DNA of 64,000 nt from Pedobacter steynii (GTDB lineage: Bacteria; Bacteroidota; Bacteroidia; Sphingobacteriales; Sphingobacteriaceae), in contig NZ_FNGY01000004.1 of the NCBI RefSeq assembly GCF_900103665.1, positions 310,001-374,000 of the forward strand, read 5' to 3'. The position numbers and the translations under genes were made by a program. Below the pieces are notes generated by a model, which made no database searches, had not been told where the DNA came from, and worked only from the letters and a program-made list of their open reading frames with translations. Below, in pieces: positions 1 to 9,798 of the stretch. Each line of letters opens with the position of its first letter. The first letter of the stretch is position 1.

Positions 1-1314
1 GATGTAATGATCTGTAAAGGCCCTGAAACTTTCCGCTTCTTTTTTCGCATATTCATCCGTTCCGATATGAACTTCAGGATCTACAAAAACAGGATCTTTT
101 CCTTCGATATATTCTTTAAAAACCTGATCTATGATCTCGTAAGTTTTGGGGTTATTGATGTCCAGGTGATCCATTCCATAAGCTTTACTTCCGATCTCAG
201 GAAAGGCTTTGGTAAAAGCCAGGGAATGTGCAGGGACATCAATTTCCGGAATAATACGCATACCGTACAACTGTGCCGTTTTCTGTAACTCCCGGAATTC
301 TGCCTTTGTATAATGACCGTCTTTAGCAGTCAGCTGAGGGAAAGTGGAACTCTCCAGCCTGAATGCAGAATAGGTTTTGTCCCAGTCGCCGCCAAAAAAC
401 TGCTTGAATCCATTGTCATTCAAATGAATATGAAAATCACCCATTTTATAATAGGCCATCATCTTCACATAATGTTTCAGAAAGTCGAGCGTAAAAAACT
501 TACGGCCAACATCGAGCACTAAGCCCCTTACTTCGTATTTTGGATAATCATGCGCCTTCCCCTTTACGATCGTGCGATGAGCAGGATCTTGTTCCAGCAA
601 TTGCAAAATCGTCCTGGTCGCCCAAAAAGCGCCTTTATAATAGGCTGCACTGATGCGGATGGTCTGATCAATATCCAGGGTATAACCCTCCTCTCCTAAA
701 TTTTTCAGCTGAGGGTTGAGATCAAGAATGATGTCTCCCGGCTTTGCTTTAGCTGTAGTAATGCTTAAAGCAGCATGACCCGTTAATTTTTTAAGATCAC
801 TGAGCAGGATCCTCGCTGCCGGTGCTAAAAGCGCCCAGTCCCTGGGCTTGACGACGACGATGCGGCTAGTAGATAACAATTTAAATAAACCAGTTCCGCC
901 CTTCCATTCCCTTAGAGAAGGGATCACAAAGGGCTGCTGATTTGCGCCCGGTTCCGCGGGATACCGGCCTGCTACTTTTACTGTATGTGGAAATTCGTAG
1001 GAACGGTTATTTCCCTTATTCTTTAGCTTAAATACCAATTGAACCTCACACTCGGTTAAAGGCTGATACACCTTGCCATCTAGACCTATAACCGGTTTTC
1101 TACTTGAACCGTAAAGCGAAAGTTCATATCCCTGAGCAACCTTTGGAAGGCTCAATTGCGGTGTACCCTGGGCTAGCTTATCAGGAAATGACAAGCCTGA
1201 AACGATCGACTTAAAGGCAACTGAATCAGCACTGGTCAGCTTTTCTTCCTGCGCCCTCCCGGCTGTCGTCATGAACGCTAAACAAGCTGCAATTGCAGCC
1301 GATCTTTTTAACAT
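1..1314 (-). CDS. GH20 beta-N-acetylhexosaminidase, 3' end beyond window
   Basis: 438 codons are open from the ATG at 1314 to the left edge, with no stop, so the C-terminal part is missing. The N-terminus is signal-peptide-like and ends near a TAGRAQ cleavage region. It is followed by a beta domain and a GH20b-like alpha/beta domain, then a GH20 barrel. Visible motifs are GLVLDVGRKFF, FHIHLNDNGF, IPEIDVPAHS and HIGTDEY. The last carries the Asp-Glu pair (D420-E421) that GH20 enzymes use for substrate-assisted removal of terminal GlcNAc/GalNAc. The usual H-x-G-G-D-E is H-I-G-T-D-E here. It lies 20 bp downstream of the GH92 stop and is probably the last visible gene of the same transcript. Family call is firm; sugar preference is not known. 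Confidence 0.93.
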   Translation of the reverse strand, partial: MLKRSAAIAACLAFMTTAGRAQEEKLTSADSVAFKSIVSGLSFPDKLAQGTPQLSLPKVAQGYELSLYGSSRKPVIGLDGKVYQPLTECEVQLVFKLKNKGNNRSYEFPHTVKVAGRYPAEPGANQQPFVIPSLREWKGGTGLFKLLSTSRIVVVKPRDWALLAPAARILLSDLKKLTGHAALSITTAKAKPGDIILDLNPQLKNLGEEGYTLDIDQTIRISAAYYKGAFWATRTILQLLEQDPAHRTIVKGKAHDYPKYEVRGLVLDVGRKFFTLDFLKHYVKMMAYYKMGDFHIHLNDNGFKQFFGGDWDKTYSAFRLESSTFPQLTAKDGHYTKAEFRELQKTAQLYGMRIIPEIDVPAHSLAFTKAFPEIGSKAYGMDHLDINNPKTYEIIDQVFKEYIEGKDPVFVDPEVHIGTDEYAKKEAESFRAFTDHYI

Positions 1315-1334
1315 AAAATATATCATATCTTGTT

Positions 1335-3656
1335 TTATTTAGAAACTCCCCATGAAGTATTGGGTTCTGCTCCCATAAATAATTCTAAACGATCTCCATC
1401 TATAATTTGAGCAAAGTCTATATAACACTTGTTATATACCTTTCCATTCAATTTTGCAGATTGAATGTACTTGTTCTGCGCAGAATTATGGTGGGCCTGA
1501 ATCGTAAAAGTTTTTCCCTTAGCATACTGGCTATCCGTCTTTATTTCTACCTTATCAAATACAGGGCTGAAAATTTCGTAACGATTTTCTCCCGGACATG
1601 AAGGATGAAGCCCGCTTGCTGCCAATACATACCAGGCCGACATTTGTCCGACATCCTCGTTGCCAACCAATCCCTCTACCGAGTTTTTATAAGCTCTTTT
1701 ACATATTTCGCTCACCCATTTCTGAGTAAGATAAGGCTTCCCCAGCTTATTAAACATAAATGGAACAAGGTGTACAGGCTCATTGGCATGGTTGTAATAG
1801 TCATTCCATTTCATAGATGCCGGTGCTTTTTCAAAAAACGACACCAACTCAGCAGCCGTACGCTCGCTGCCACCAAGTAATGTCGCTAATCCATCAATGT
1901 CATGTGGTACAAACCATCCCTGCTGATAAGGGTTACTTTCAGCGCAGCCAAAGCCCATTGCAAGTATTCCTTCTTTAGGAAGTTTTGCCCATGAATCATC
2001 GTTGTTTTTTGGTCTGAACCAATTAATTGAAGTATCGAAAATATTCTTATAACTTTTAGAGCGCTTAAAGTACAATGCAGCATCCTCTTTTTTACCCAGG
2101 CTGTCTGCCAGCATAGAAAGATTCCATTCAAAATAAGCATGTTCCAGTGTTTCCGAAATCCGACCGGAATGTCCTCTATCTCCATTACCAAACTTCTCGC
2201 AGGTGTTTTTTGCATAAAGGTAGGCCTTGTCGACATCAAACTTCCTGATCCCTTTATTATAGGCATCCACCATGACCGAAACTGCTGGATTTCCCGTCAT
2301 ACAACCACTATAAGCATTTAAAAACTCCCAACGTTCCAAATAATGCTGTCCGTTTTCATCTGCCAGTTCTACCAGCGAATTTACCATGTCATTTACGACA
2401 TTGGGATTGATGATATTCTGTAAGGGAAACTGGCTCCGATACACATCCCATCCACTAAAAATCGTGCGCTTTACAAACTTATCGGTTTGATGGATTTTCT
2501 GATCACCTCCGACATATCGCCCGTCTACATCGGTAAAACAGCGCGGGTCGATCATCGTATGATAAAGTGCGGTATAAAAGATGGTCTTTTCATCTTTGGT
2601 TCCTCCGGTAACTTTGACTTTACTCAAAGCCTGGTTCCAAAGCGCCTGTGTCTGTTTATGAACTGCGTCAAAATTAAAATCCCTGATTTCGGCCTGAAGG
2701 TTCTTTTCTGCCCCCTCCATGCTTACAAATGAAATTCCTGTTTTTAAAAAAACCTGTTCATTCTTCCCGGTCTCAAACTCTGAGAAAAAGCCAAGATGCT
2801 TCCCCTGCATTTTTTTTACCCCATATACAACTTTGGCATTTTTCACGATATTCTGATAAGCATCGCTGGTCACATGCTCTCTTTTACGTCTTTGTCCATC
2901 AGGTATATCGGCAGTCCATACCCCATAATTCTTTAATGGTTTACTGAGCACGGCATGAAAGTAAACCGTATAATCAGGCTTTCCATCACCGTTACCCCAA
3001 CCACCACCTTCCGGTGTACACTTCATCCAGCCGCGAATTGTGTGATCATCCACCACCTCGACATACTGCTCTGTAGAGGTACCGCCAACCCGCCGGGCAA
3101 GGTCAATCTGGATGCGCGACTGCTTTCCTGCAGGATAAGTAAGCCGTAGCATCCCGCTATGCGGTGCTACGGTAGCTTCGGCCTTAATATTGTAATCAGT
3201 TAAGGTTGCCGCATAATAACCCGCCCCCGCTTTTTCTGTTAACTTATCATAATGCGAACGGTACCCTTTCTCTTTACCATCTTCTTTACCGGCAAAAGTT
3301 TTCAATGGCCCGGTAGTGGGCATCACCAAAAAATTCCCAAGATCACCATACCAGCCAATCCCACTCATTTGGGTAAACGCAAAGCCCTCAATGGTATTGT
3401 GCTCGTAACTATACCCACTGCCGTTGTCTCCTCCTGTAATGGTATTGGGACTTAACTGAACCAGGCCAAAGGGACTCGCAGCTCCTGGAAAGGTTTTACC
3501 CAATCCGGCACCGTCTCCCGCCTTGGCAATGCTGGTACTGGCACCAATAAAAGGGTTCACATATTCTACAGGCTGTTTCTGGGCATATGCCGCCTGCATC
3601 GAGGCTACAAACAAAAAGAGTGGTAAGATTTTTTTATAATTATTTCGTCGCATCAT
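1335..3656 (-). CDS. GH92 exo-alpha-mannosidase
   Basis: 773 aa with a signal peptide (residues 1-25, cleavage after QAAYA). GH92 enzymes are Ca2+-dependent inverting alpha-mannosidases, normally trimming mannose from N-glycans or yeast mannan. Family hallmarks are the N-terminal VEYVNPFIGAS, the WFVPHDIDG segment (His-Asp near 585-586), GNEDVGQMSAWYV (about 665-677) and the FSPVFDKVEI region. All look intact, so an active enzyme is expected. It begins with two ATGs in tandem; I kept the first. It starts 9 bp after the galactosidase-like gene stop, so it is cotranscribed. Linkage specificity (alpha-1,2, -1,3 or -1,6) cannot be read from sequence. Confidence 0.95.
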   Translation of the reverse strand: MMRRNNYKKILPLFLFVASMQAAYAQKQPVEYVNPFIGASTSIAKAGDGAGLGKTFPGAASPFGLVQLSPNTITGGDNGSGYSYEHNTIEGFAFTQMSGIGWYGDLGNFLVMPTTGPLKTFAGKEDGKEKGYRSHYDKLTEKAGAGYYAATLTDYNIKAEATVAPHSGMLRLTYPAGKQSRIQIDLARRVGGTSTEQYVEVVDDHTIRGWMKCTPEGGGWGNGDGKPDYTVYFHAVLSKPLKNYGVWTADIPDGQRRKREHVTSDAYQNIVKNAKVVYGVKKMQGKHLGFFSEFETGKNEQVFLKTGISFVSMEGAEKNLQAEIRDFNFDAVHKQTQALWNQALSKVKVTGGTKDEKTIFYTALYHTMIDPRCFTDVDGRYVGGDQKIHQTDKFVKRTIFSGWDVYRSQFPLQNIINPNVVNDMVNSLVELADENGQHYLERWEFLNAYSGCMTGNPAVSVMVDAYNKGIRKFDVDKAYLYAKNTCEKFGNGDRGHSGRISETLEHAYFEWNLSMLADSLGKKEDAALYFKRSKSYKNIFDTSINWFRPKNNDDSWAKLPKEGILAMGFGCAESNPYQQGWFVPHDIDGLATLLGGSERTAAELVSFFEKAPASMKWNDYYNHANEPVHLVPFMFNKLGKPYLTQKWVSEICKRAYKNSVEGLVGNEDVGQMSAWYVLAASGLHPSCPGENRYEIFSPVFDKVEIKTDSQYAKGKTFTIQAHHNSAQNKYIQSAKLNGKVYNKCYIDFAQIIDGDRLELFMGAEPNTSWGVSK

Positions 3657-3665
3657 ATATCATTT

Positions 3666-6035
3666 CTACTTTTTAAATTTCAGCTTCCATTTTACGGTCT
3701 GACTTTCCCTGCTCTTAATCACTACACTAAGCCATCCTTTTTCGGATCGGGGCAATACTTCAATGGTTACTCCTTTGCTATCTCCAACAGCAGCGTTATC
3801 GAGCTTCCATTTGCCGCCATCATTCATTCCGGCGATACGCATTTCATAACGGTCACCAGCAATGACGCTACTCGTTCCGGAAAGTGTTTCCCCCTTCCAT
3901 TCTTCTTTTTGGAGATCAATCATCCCCTGAGTGATGTGTTGAGAGGTAGATACCACCACCGGATGATTTGATTTGGCGCGCAGGGCGATGACCTTGCAGG
4001 ACTCTGAAGGGAGTGTTTCTTCAATTGAGCCATTGATGTCCGGAAGCACTTTATTTCCCCAGAAATCAAAGGCGTAATAATGGGTTTTATCATTTAATCC
4101 GGCATAGCTCAGAGAGGTACGGATCTTTTGAGCACTGGTTTCCCAATTAAACAAGCCTAATACCGTACGGTCTGTACCTGATTTTTTATCTTTTGCCAGC
4201 CAGATGGAAGGCAGCATTTTATCAAAAGCATCAACCGGCCTTGCTGTTCCGTTATGTGAAGCCATACAACGCTTCATAATTTCTAAGCGGTCCGATGGCA
4301 GATCAGGAAGCCAGTCGCTGCTTAAAAAGAATTGTCCTGAAACTGCAACGAAAGATGGAAGCAAGCGCGCCCTTGTCAGACTGCCAATTCCCTCTGCCGC
4401 GCCATCGGCTGTTGATTTGCCTTTTTCTCTTAACATAGAAGGATCCGGGTCATTCCACCATACTCTTCCATTGAAGAAATAAAGCCTCGAGGCACGAATT
4501 GCGCCTGTACGGATACTTTGTCCATCATGGTTAAAATCAGGTCCGATACGCATGGCATTGACCAGGCCAATAGACGCACCGAAAGACCTCATGTTCTGGC
4601 TGACACAGCATCCGGAAAGGAACATATTTTCACCCGTACATTTTCTGATGATTTTCAAACCATCTCTAAATGATTCGATCTGCGTTTTAAATGGATCGAA
4701 CAAGGGCTTATTGTTTCCTATGCTGTCATTCTTGTAACCGTCATTAATGTAAATCTGTTCAGTAACGGTTCCAGTCCATAATCCGTCCATTTTGAAGTAG
4801 TCATAGCCCCATTTTTGCATCGTACTGGCATAATGGGCAAGGTGTTCCTGAACTTCCGGATTGGTCAGGTCAAGAGAAGTCCCACCCCAGGTGGTTTCAT
4901 AAGGTTTCCCGTTTTTTCTTTGTGCAAACCAATGCTGACGGTCTTTATATTCAGGATCCTGATGATTGCGGCTAAAAGGCATCCACCAGATTCCTGCCGT
5001 TAGGCCCGCGTCTTTAATGGCAGTGGCAGTGGTCGACATTCCGTTGGGATAACCACCTTTCGGATCTACCCGGTCAAAGCCTCTGTGCGGACCATTATAT
5101 TGCCCCCCGGCCTGCCATTGGTCATCGATCTGAAGTACGCCCAAGCCAAAAGGCTTCAATTCTTTTTTAATAAAACCGGCCAGTTTAATCGTTTCAGATT
5201 CGGTGCCGGCACCTCCATTTTTTTCAGAATACCAGGTGCAATAAACAGCAGTTCTTGGCTTCAGCTTAATCTGTTGCTTTTTGGCGATTGCATCGGCAAA
5301 TTGTTCTTCACCCAGACGCGCATCGTCAAAATAGCCGATCAGCAAGGTTTCTGTATTTTCTGCTTTAGCCGCAGAGATATTAAAACGACCATAATCAATC
5401 TGTGGGTTGATTTCAACCAGGTTGTTTTTAACCTGGGAAAATAATACACCACTTCCTTTTTCATTGGTTAGCCAGCCCGTTACCACTCCGTTTCTTGATG
5501 CGGGATCAACGGTGGTCAGAAAGACATAACTTCCCGGATTTTTATCCGGATCCAGTAGTCCGCCGGTTCCCAGTGTTTTTAACTTGTTAATGGGTTTTCC
5601 CAAATCGACCAAAAAGGAAACCGGGTTTAGTTTTGGAAGGTCAAGGATGTTATTTCCGGTATTTTTTACCGTTTGAGTGATAAAAAGAAATGGTTGCGAG
5701 GGATACAGGACAAAAGATACCGAGGACCCGTCAGCACCAATTGCGGTTAAAGCCTGACCAGTACCAAAGACAGGATCCGTCACTTTCGTATTGGCAACTT
5801 CCCTGAAATTCAGGTTTGGAACCAGTTTTTTCACAAATAGCTTCCCCGTAGACTTCGAGCTAAGGTTAAAATCACGGGTTTGGGGATTATAAATCAGCAT
5901 TAAAGCAGAATTGCCAATGCGGTTACTGCTCCCCTCCCGAAGCTCAGTGTGAGGAGCGGATGCTTTCGCCATTGGGCTCTGGAAAGTCAAAGCACAAAAG
6001 ACGATTGCCGCTGAATGTAAAAAGAATCGGTTCAT
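3666..6035 (-). CDS. Clan GH-D (GH27/GH36-like) alpha-galactosidase-type glycosidase
   Basis: 789 aa, signal peptide ending about residue 25. An N-terminal beta-sandwich (about 30-250) precedes a TIM barrel (about 260-580) and a C-terminal beta domain, the layout of GH36-type enzymes. Barrel motifs are VLQIDDQWQ (about 300-308), YDYFKMDG with the likely nucleophile D417, and MRIGPDF with the likely acid/base D500. The clan hydrolyses terminal alpha-galactose or alpha-GalNAc with retention. The SGCC segment (474-477) sits just before the acid/base strand. It lies in the GH95-GHD-GH92-GH20 block, 35 bp after GH95. Clan assignment is firm; alpha-galactosidase rather than alpha-N-acetylgalactosaminidase is inference. 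Confidence 0.85.
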   Translation of the reverse strand: MNRFFLHSAAIVFCALTFQSPMAKASAPHTELREGSSNRIGNSALMLIYNPQTRDFNLSSKSTGKLFVKKLVPNLNFREVANTKVTDPVFGTGQALTAIGADGSSVSFVLYPSQPFLFITQTVKNTGNNILDLPKLNPVSFLVDLGKPINKLKTLGTGGLLDPDKNPGSYVFLTTVDPASRNGVVTGWLTNEKGSGVLFSQVKNNLVEINPQIDYGRFNISAAKAENTETLLIGYFDDARLGEEQFADAIAKKQQIKLKPRTAVYCTWYSEKNGGAGTESETIKLAGFIKKELKPFGLGVLQIDDQWQAGGQYNGPHRGFDRVDPKGGYPNGMSTTATAIKDAGLTAGIWWMPFSRNHQDPEYKDRQHWFAQRKNGKPYETTWGGTSLDLTNPEVQEHLAHYASTMQKWGYDYFKMDGLWTGTVTEQIYINDGYKNDSIGNNKPLFDPFKTQIESFRDGLKIIRKCTGENMFLSGCCVSQNMRSFGASIGLVNAMRIGPDFNHDGQSIRTGAIRASRLYFFNGRVWWNDPDPSMLREKGKSTADGAAEGIGSLTRARLLPSFVAVSGQFFLSSDWLPDLPSDRLEIMKRCMASHNGTARPVDAFDKMLPSIWLAKDKKSGTDRTVLGLFNWETSAQKIRTSLSYAGLNDKTHYYAFDFWGNKVLPDINGSIEETLPSESCKVIALRAKSNHPVVVSTSQHITQGMIDLQKEEWKGETLSGTSSVIAGDRYEMRIAGMNDGGKWKLDNAAVGDSKGVTIEVLPRSEKGWLSVVIKSRESQTVKWKLKFKK

Positions 6036-6070
6036 TATGTTTGGTTTATGTGGTTTAGGTATGGATTGGT

Positions 6071-8287
6071 TTATCTTTTAAATTTAACAGAAAACTCTTC
6101 TTTCACCACACCATTGATATGGATTTTTATTTTCTCAGGTTTTTCTGAATAAATCTGATAACCAGTTACTTTTCCATTTAACCACTTGCAGTTCACGGTA
6201 AATCCTCCCCTTGCTTTAAGCCCATAAAAAGCACCTTCTGAGGCCCATTCTGCTGGAATGGCAGGTAACAATTGAATTTCTCCGGCATGGCTTTGCAATA
6301 GCATCTCTGCCATCGCCCCACTGATCCCAAAATTTCCGTCCAGCTGGAAAGGAGGATGATTGGCAAATAAGTTGGGTAGTATATTATAGGTAAGCAGTCC
6401 TCTGATCATCATTCCGGCCTTTTCGCCCTCACCCAATCTTGCCCATAAAGCACACCTCCATGGCCAGGTCCAGGAGCGTCGGCTATCGCCTACCGTAGAT
6501 TCAACAGTAAAAGGCGTATTTATATTTTTACCATAATTTCCGCTCCTGCTTCTTAAAGAAATAATAGCGGCATTTGCCAACTCCGGGGTATTCTTCCTGC
6601 TGATTTCACGTCCCGGAAACACCGCAAAAAGGTGGGAAGTGTGGCGGTGCTGATCATCCGGATCATCCCGGTCTTCCTGCCATTCCTGCAACTGTCCCCA
6701 TTTACCTATTTTATTTGGCGCAAGCTGCTGCTGCATCGAAGCGATCTTTCTTTGATAAGCGGTGTCTGTACCCAATGCCTGAGCGGCCTGAAGGTAATTT
6801 TGAAATAAATCCCTGACCAGTTGCTGGTCGTGCATCACTCCATCTTCTCTCGGACCATGTTCAGGTGACCAGCCATTGGGCACCATCAGACTCCCGTCTT
6901 TGGAAAGTTTTAAACGGTCTTCCCAAAACTGACAAATTTCTTTCAGGACAGGATAAGCGGTATCCTTCAGGTACGATCTATCTCTCGTAAAATCCCAATG
7001 CTCAAAAACATGCTGGGCATACCAGGCACTGGCCGGAATATTCCACTCCCAACCATTTCCTCCAAAAATACTCTGACTCGTCCTTGCCGTCCATCCCCGG
7101 GTCTTTTCTCCGAATGCTTTACGTGTGGCGATCCGGCAAGGTTCCTGCCCGGCCACGATAAAGTCAATCAGGGGTACATGACATTCCGATAAATTGGTAG
7201 ACTCTGCAGCCCAGTAGTTCATCTGAATATTGATGTTGTTGTGGTAGTCGCTGGCCCATGCAGGCGTATTGCTGTTGTTCCATAAACCCTGCAGATTGGC
7301 CGGTAATCCACCTGGCCTTGAAGAACTGACCAGAAGGTAACGGCCATATTGAAAAAGCAGTGCTTCAAGATCCGGATCTTTAACGCCATCTGCATATTTT
7401 TTTAACCTGGCATCGGTGGGCAGGTTTAGCTGCGTTTGCTCCGTTTTCCCTACACGAATGCCTGCAGCATTAGTTAGTCTGGTAATGTCATGAATATGGC
7501 GGTTTAACAACCTGGCGTAGCTGAGCTTTTGCGCTGCAGCCAGTTCTTTGTCGATTACTGGCATTGGATCCGCTCCCCGCCATCCAGATTGATAATCAGG
7601 CTTATAATTGGTCCGTACATCCAGGAACAAGGTAATTGAATTACAGTTTTTAAAGCCCAGGGTATTGCCTTCTACATCAGCCGTTCCGCCATCCCTTAAC
7701 AGTTTTAACTTTGCCCCATATTTCAAATGATTGGGCATTTGCCCATCGAAACTTAATCCATCCACATTTGCGATACTCAGTGCACCCTGTGCAGACTGTA
7801 TCGCAATTTTGCCGGTTAGCGCGCCTTTTTTACTGGCGGTATACCTGAAAACCATCACCTGATCTGGGTAACTGGCAAAGGCCTCACGGGTAAAGGTGAC
7901 TCCGTTTACCACAAATGTAGTCCGGTGAACGCCTGTCCGGATGTTCAATTCCCGGCGGTAAGCTTTTGCCCCCGCCATCCGGTCAAAATTCAGGCTAAAC
8001 TCACCGAAGTTCCGGTAAGAACCAAATCCACGATCACCAGTCTGGTAACCACCGTCCCAGTTGTTATCTCCGGACCAGAGGCTTTGTTCATTAAACTGGA
8101 TCCGTTCAGTTTGAATACCGGCGAATAACATCGCGCCCATGCGGGCGTTACCAATAGGCAAGGCTTCGGCATCCCATTTTTCCGCAGGCTTGAGGTACCA
8201 TATTTTATCATCATTTGCGGTATTGGCTTTCACAGTAACAACTGCTGCCAATTGCAGAAAAAGAAGTACGTACTTAAAATATTTCAT
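6071..8287 (-). CDS. GH95 alpha-L-fucosidase / alpha-L-galactosidase
   Basis: 738 aa from the ATG at 8287 (MKYFKYVLLFLQLAAVV), chosen because it gives a clean signal peptide. An alternative ATG is at 8296, and the frame stays open further upstream. GH95 enzymes are inverting and remove terminal alpha-1,2-L-fucose or L-galactose. Motifs are the N-terminal ALPIGNARMGAMLF and FNEQSLWSG, the catalytic-asparagine segment NINIQMNYW, a WSPEHG acid segment and LDGNFG carrying the base aspartate. The region between the N-terminal beta domain and the helical barrel looks somewhat shortened compared with the GH95 at 46905-49316. It is the first glycosidase of its block and follows a long leader with a hairpin terminator, so it may have its own transcription control. 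Confidence 0.93.
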   Translation of the reverse strand: MKYFKYVLLFLQLAAVVTVKANTANDDKIWYLKPAEKWDAEALPIGNARMGAMLFAGIQTERIQFNEQSLWSGDNNWDGGYQTGDRGFGSYRNFGEFSLNFDRMAGAKAYRRELNIRTGVHRTTFVVNGVTFTREAFASYPDQVMVFRYTASKKGALTGKIAIQSAQGALSIANVDGLSFDGQMPNHLKYGAKLKLLRDGGTADVEGNTLGFKNCNSITLFLDVRTNYKPDYQSGWRGADPMPVIDKELAAAQKLSYARLLNRHIHDITRLTNAAGIRVGKTEQTQLNLPTDARLKKYADGVKDPDLEALLFQYGRYLLVSSSRPGGLPANLQGLWNNSNTPAWASDYHNNINIQMNYWAAESTNLSECHVPLIDFIVAGQEPCRIATRKAFGEKTRGWTARTSQSIFGGNGWEWNIPASAWYAQHVFEHWDFTRDRSYLKDTAYPVLKEICQFWEDRLKLSKDGSLMVPNGWSPEHGPREDGVMHDQQLVRDLFQNYLQAAQALGTDTAYQRKIASMQQQLAPNKIGKWGQLQEWQEDRDDPDDQHRHTSHLFAVFPGREISRKNTPELANAAIISLRSRSGNYGKNINTPFTVESTVGDSRRSWTWPWRCALWARLGEGEKAGMMIRGLLTYNILPNLFANHPPFQLDGNFGISGAMAEMLLQSHAGEIQLLPAIPAEWASEGAFYGLKARGGFTVNCKWLNGKVTGYQIYSEKPEKIKIHINGVVKEEFSVKFKR

Positions 8288-8403
8288 TATTTTCATTAGC
8301 AAAGCTATTTTCCTGGACAAGATATTCGCCCAGCTCATTTTATTTTCCTGAAAAAAGAGATATGGGTTTGAGCACCGCTGTTTGCTTCCAACAAACACAA
8401 AAA

Positions 8404-8427
8404 GCAAAGTACCTTAAGGCACTTTGC
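8404..8427 (-). terminator. Rho-independent terminator-like hairpin
   Basis: Ten-base arms GCAAAGTACC and GGCACTTTGC flank a TTAA loop, with one G-T wobble. On the minus strand the stem is followed at once by TTTTTGTGTTTG. It would end or attenuate transcripts coming from the lipoprotein genes about 110 bp before the GH95 start. Confidence 0.7.
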
Positions 8428-8562
8428 AAGTACGACAACATGCAGCCGAAACCGCAAGTGAATTGTAAAGTCTGCAATCATGTTTGTTCAGCTTTTCTGC
8501 GGATTATTTCCAGGGTTCATTTGTATGCATAGATAAACCGAGAGGTGAATTATACCGGACGT

Positions 8563-8571
8563 GGGGGGGGG
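8563..8571. repeat. Nine-base G homopolymer tract
   Basis: A G9 run (C9 on the coding strand) lies between CCGGAC and TATTCCGGA, about 275 bp upstream of the GH95 start. Tracts of this length can slip during replication; no effect on a gene is shown here. Confidence 0.8.
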
Positions 8572-8732
8572 TATTCCGGATAAGTCACCAATCAGTTTAT
8601 CAAGCGCTAAAATAAATAATTCCCGGCCTACTTAACTTAATCTAAATTGCTCAATACTGATGCTATTTTTGCCCAAATACCTGCTTTTAGCATTTTTCAG
8701 ATCTAAGGGTTCAACAACAAGATTAAAACAGA

Positions 8733-9782
8733 CTACAAAGTGCTCATTAACCTCCATTCTTCTAATTGCATTGCCCCTCCTGATCTTACTGCTTTGATGT
8801 TAACGCGGTAATGACTGTAAGCAGTTGAATTGCTAAAACTATAGACCCTGGTTTCATAACGGACATCGCTGATGATGTCAGCACGGGAATCCAATATCAC
8901 CCAGGTCAAACCGTCGTTAGAGCCTAGAAGATCCCAGTTCTTAGGATCTCTTTCTTTTGCATCGTTTCCCGAAACAAATACGTATGCATTAACGGCTACA
9001 GGAGTTCTAAGTTTCTGTTGTGCCCAAAATTCACTGCTATAACCACCGCCAATAAAAAATTTTGTAGTATTTGATCCATCTATCAGCTTTAATGAACCTT
9101 CGCTGGAATATGGTCCTGAAGAGTTCTCATTTGAAACAGTCAGGCTGGCTCCTTGAGCGGTAACGTCATTTAACACACCGGCATTGGTCACTATTTTTGT
9201 ATAAGTTGCTTCAGCTCCCTTTGTAGTTTTAATCTTAAGCGTCATCTGTTTAAAGCTGACCGTACTGAGCATGGGAATATTCAAAGATGCTGCCGTACTG
9301 ATCGGCAGACCAGTAGTCAGGGTTCCTTCATACCAGGCATAAGTCTGAATTTCTGCAGGCATTGCAGCCTGCAATTTAAGCGTTCCATCTGGTTGAGCTT
9401 CTGCGGTAAAATTAACGATATCCTCGGGGCGAATGATCACTTGTCCTTCCTGCTGGGCCCAATAGCCCAATGTGTTCTGAGCCTTCAGCACCACTTTATA
9501 AATACCAGGTGCTAAATAGGTATGTGTCACATCCTTTTCATAAGATGTGGTCCCATCACCAAAAGACCAGATCACTTCCTTATAGTTACCGATCTGACCG
9601 GTAAAAACGTAGGTAAAAGGATCTTTTTGACTAACCGGCCCCGTGATGGCCAGACCTGTTACTGTTGGTTTAGGTTCGTCGGCTTCAGTAACAGTTGGCT
9701 CTAATGCCTTTTTACACCCGCCAGAAAGCAGTATAAAAGCCAAAAGAATAGAAAATGCCAAAAGGGTATTCTTCTTTTTCAT
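8733..9782 (-). CDS. PKD / F5-8 type C (discoidin) lipoprotein
   Basis: 349 aa. The signal peptide ends in the lipobox LSGGC (Cys23), so this is a surface or periplasmic lipoprotein. A PKD-like domain (about 38-122) carries WSFGDGTT followed by THTY, the usual PKD signature. The C-terminal part (about 215-349) resembles a discoidin/F5-8C module, with PKNWDLLGSNDGLTW and a final Leu-Glu-Glu-Trp strand. Both domain types bind carbohydrate or make protein contacts. No catalytic domain is visible. It is the last lipoprotein gene before the gap and probably a glycan-capture component. Substrate is unknown. Confidence 0.8.
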   Translation of the reverse strand: MKKKNTLLAFSILLAFILLSGGCKKALEPTVTEADEPKPTVTGLAITGPVSQKDPFTYVFTGQIGNYKEVIWSFGDGTTSYEKDVTHTYLAPGIYKVVLKAQNTLGYWAQQEGQVIIRPEDIVNFTAEAQPDGTLKLQAAMPAEIQTYAWYEGTLTTGLPISTAASLNIPMLSTVSFKQMTLKIKTTKGAEATYTKIVTNAGVLNDVTAQGASLTVSNENSSGPYSSEGSLKLIDGSNTTKFFIGGGYSSEFWAQQKLRTPVAVNAYVFVSGNDAKERDPKNWDLLGSNDGLTWVILDSRADIISDVRYETRVYSFSNSTAYSHYRVNIKAVRSGGAMQLEEWRLMSTL

Positions 9783-9798
9783 GAGTTGGATTTCTTAA

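Larger units (their letters stand above)
8288..8732. other. 445-bp intergenic region splitting the PUL
   Basis: This is the only large gap inside the left minus-strand block. It separates the surface-binding lipoprotein genes from the glycosidase genes. It contains a strong hairpin (8404-8427), a run of nine G residues (8563-8571) and A/T-rich sequence. I see no convincing small ORF and no full-consensus TAnnTTTG promoter on the minus strand. Confidence 0.6.
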
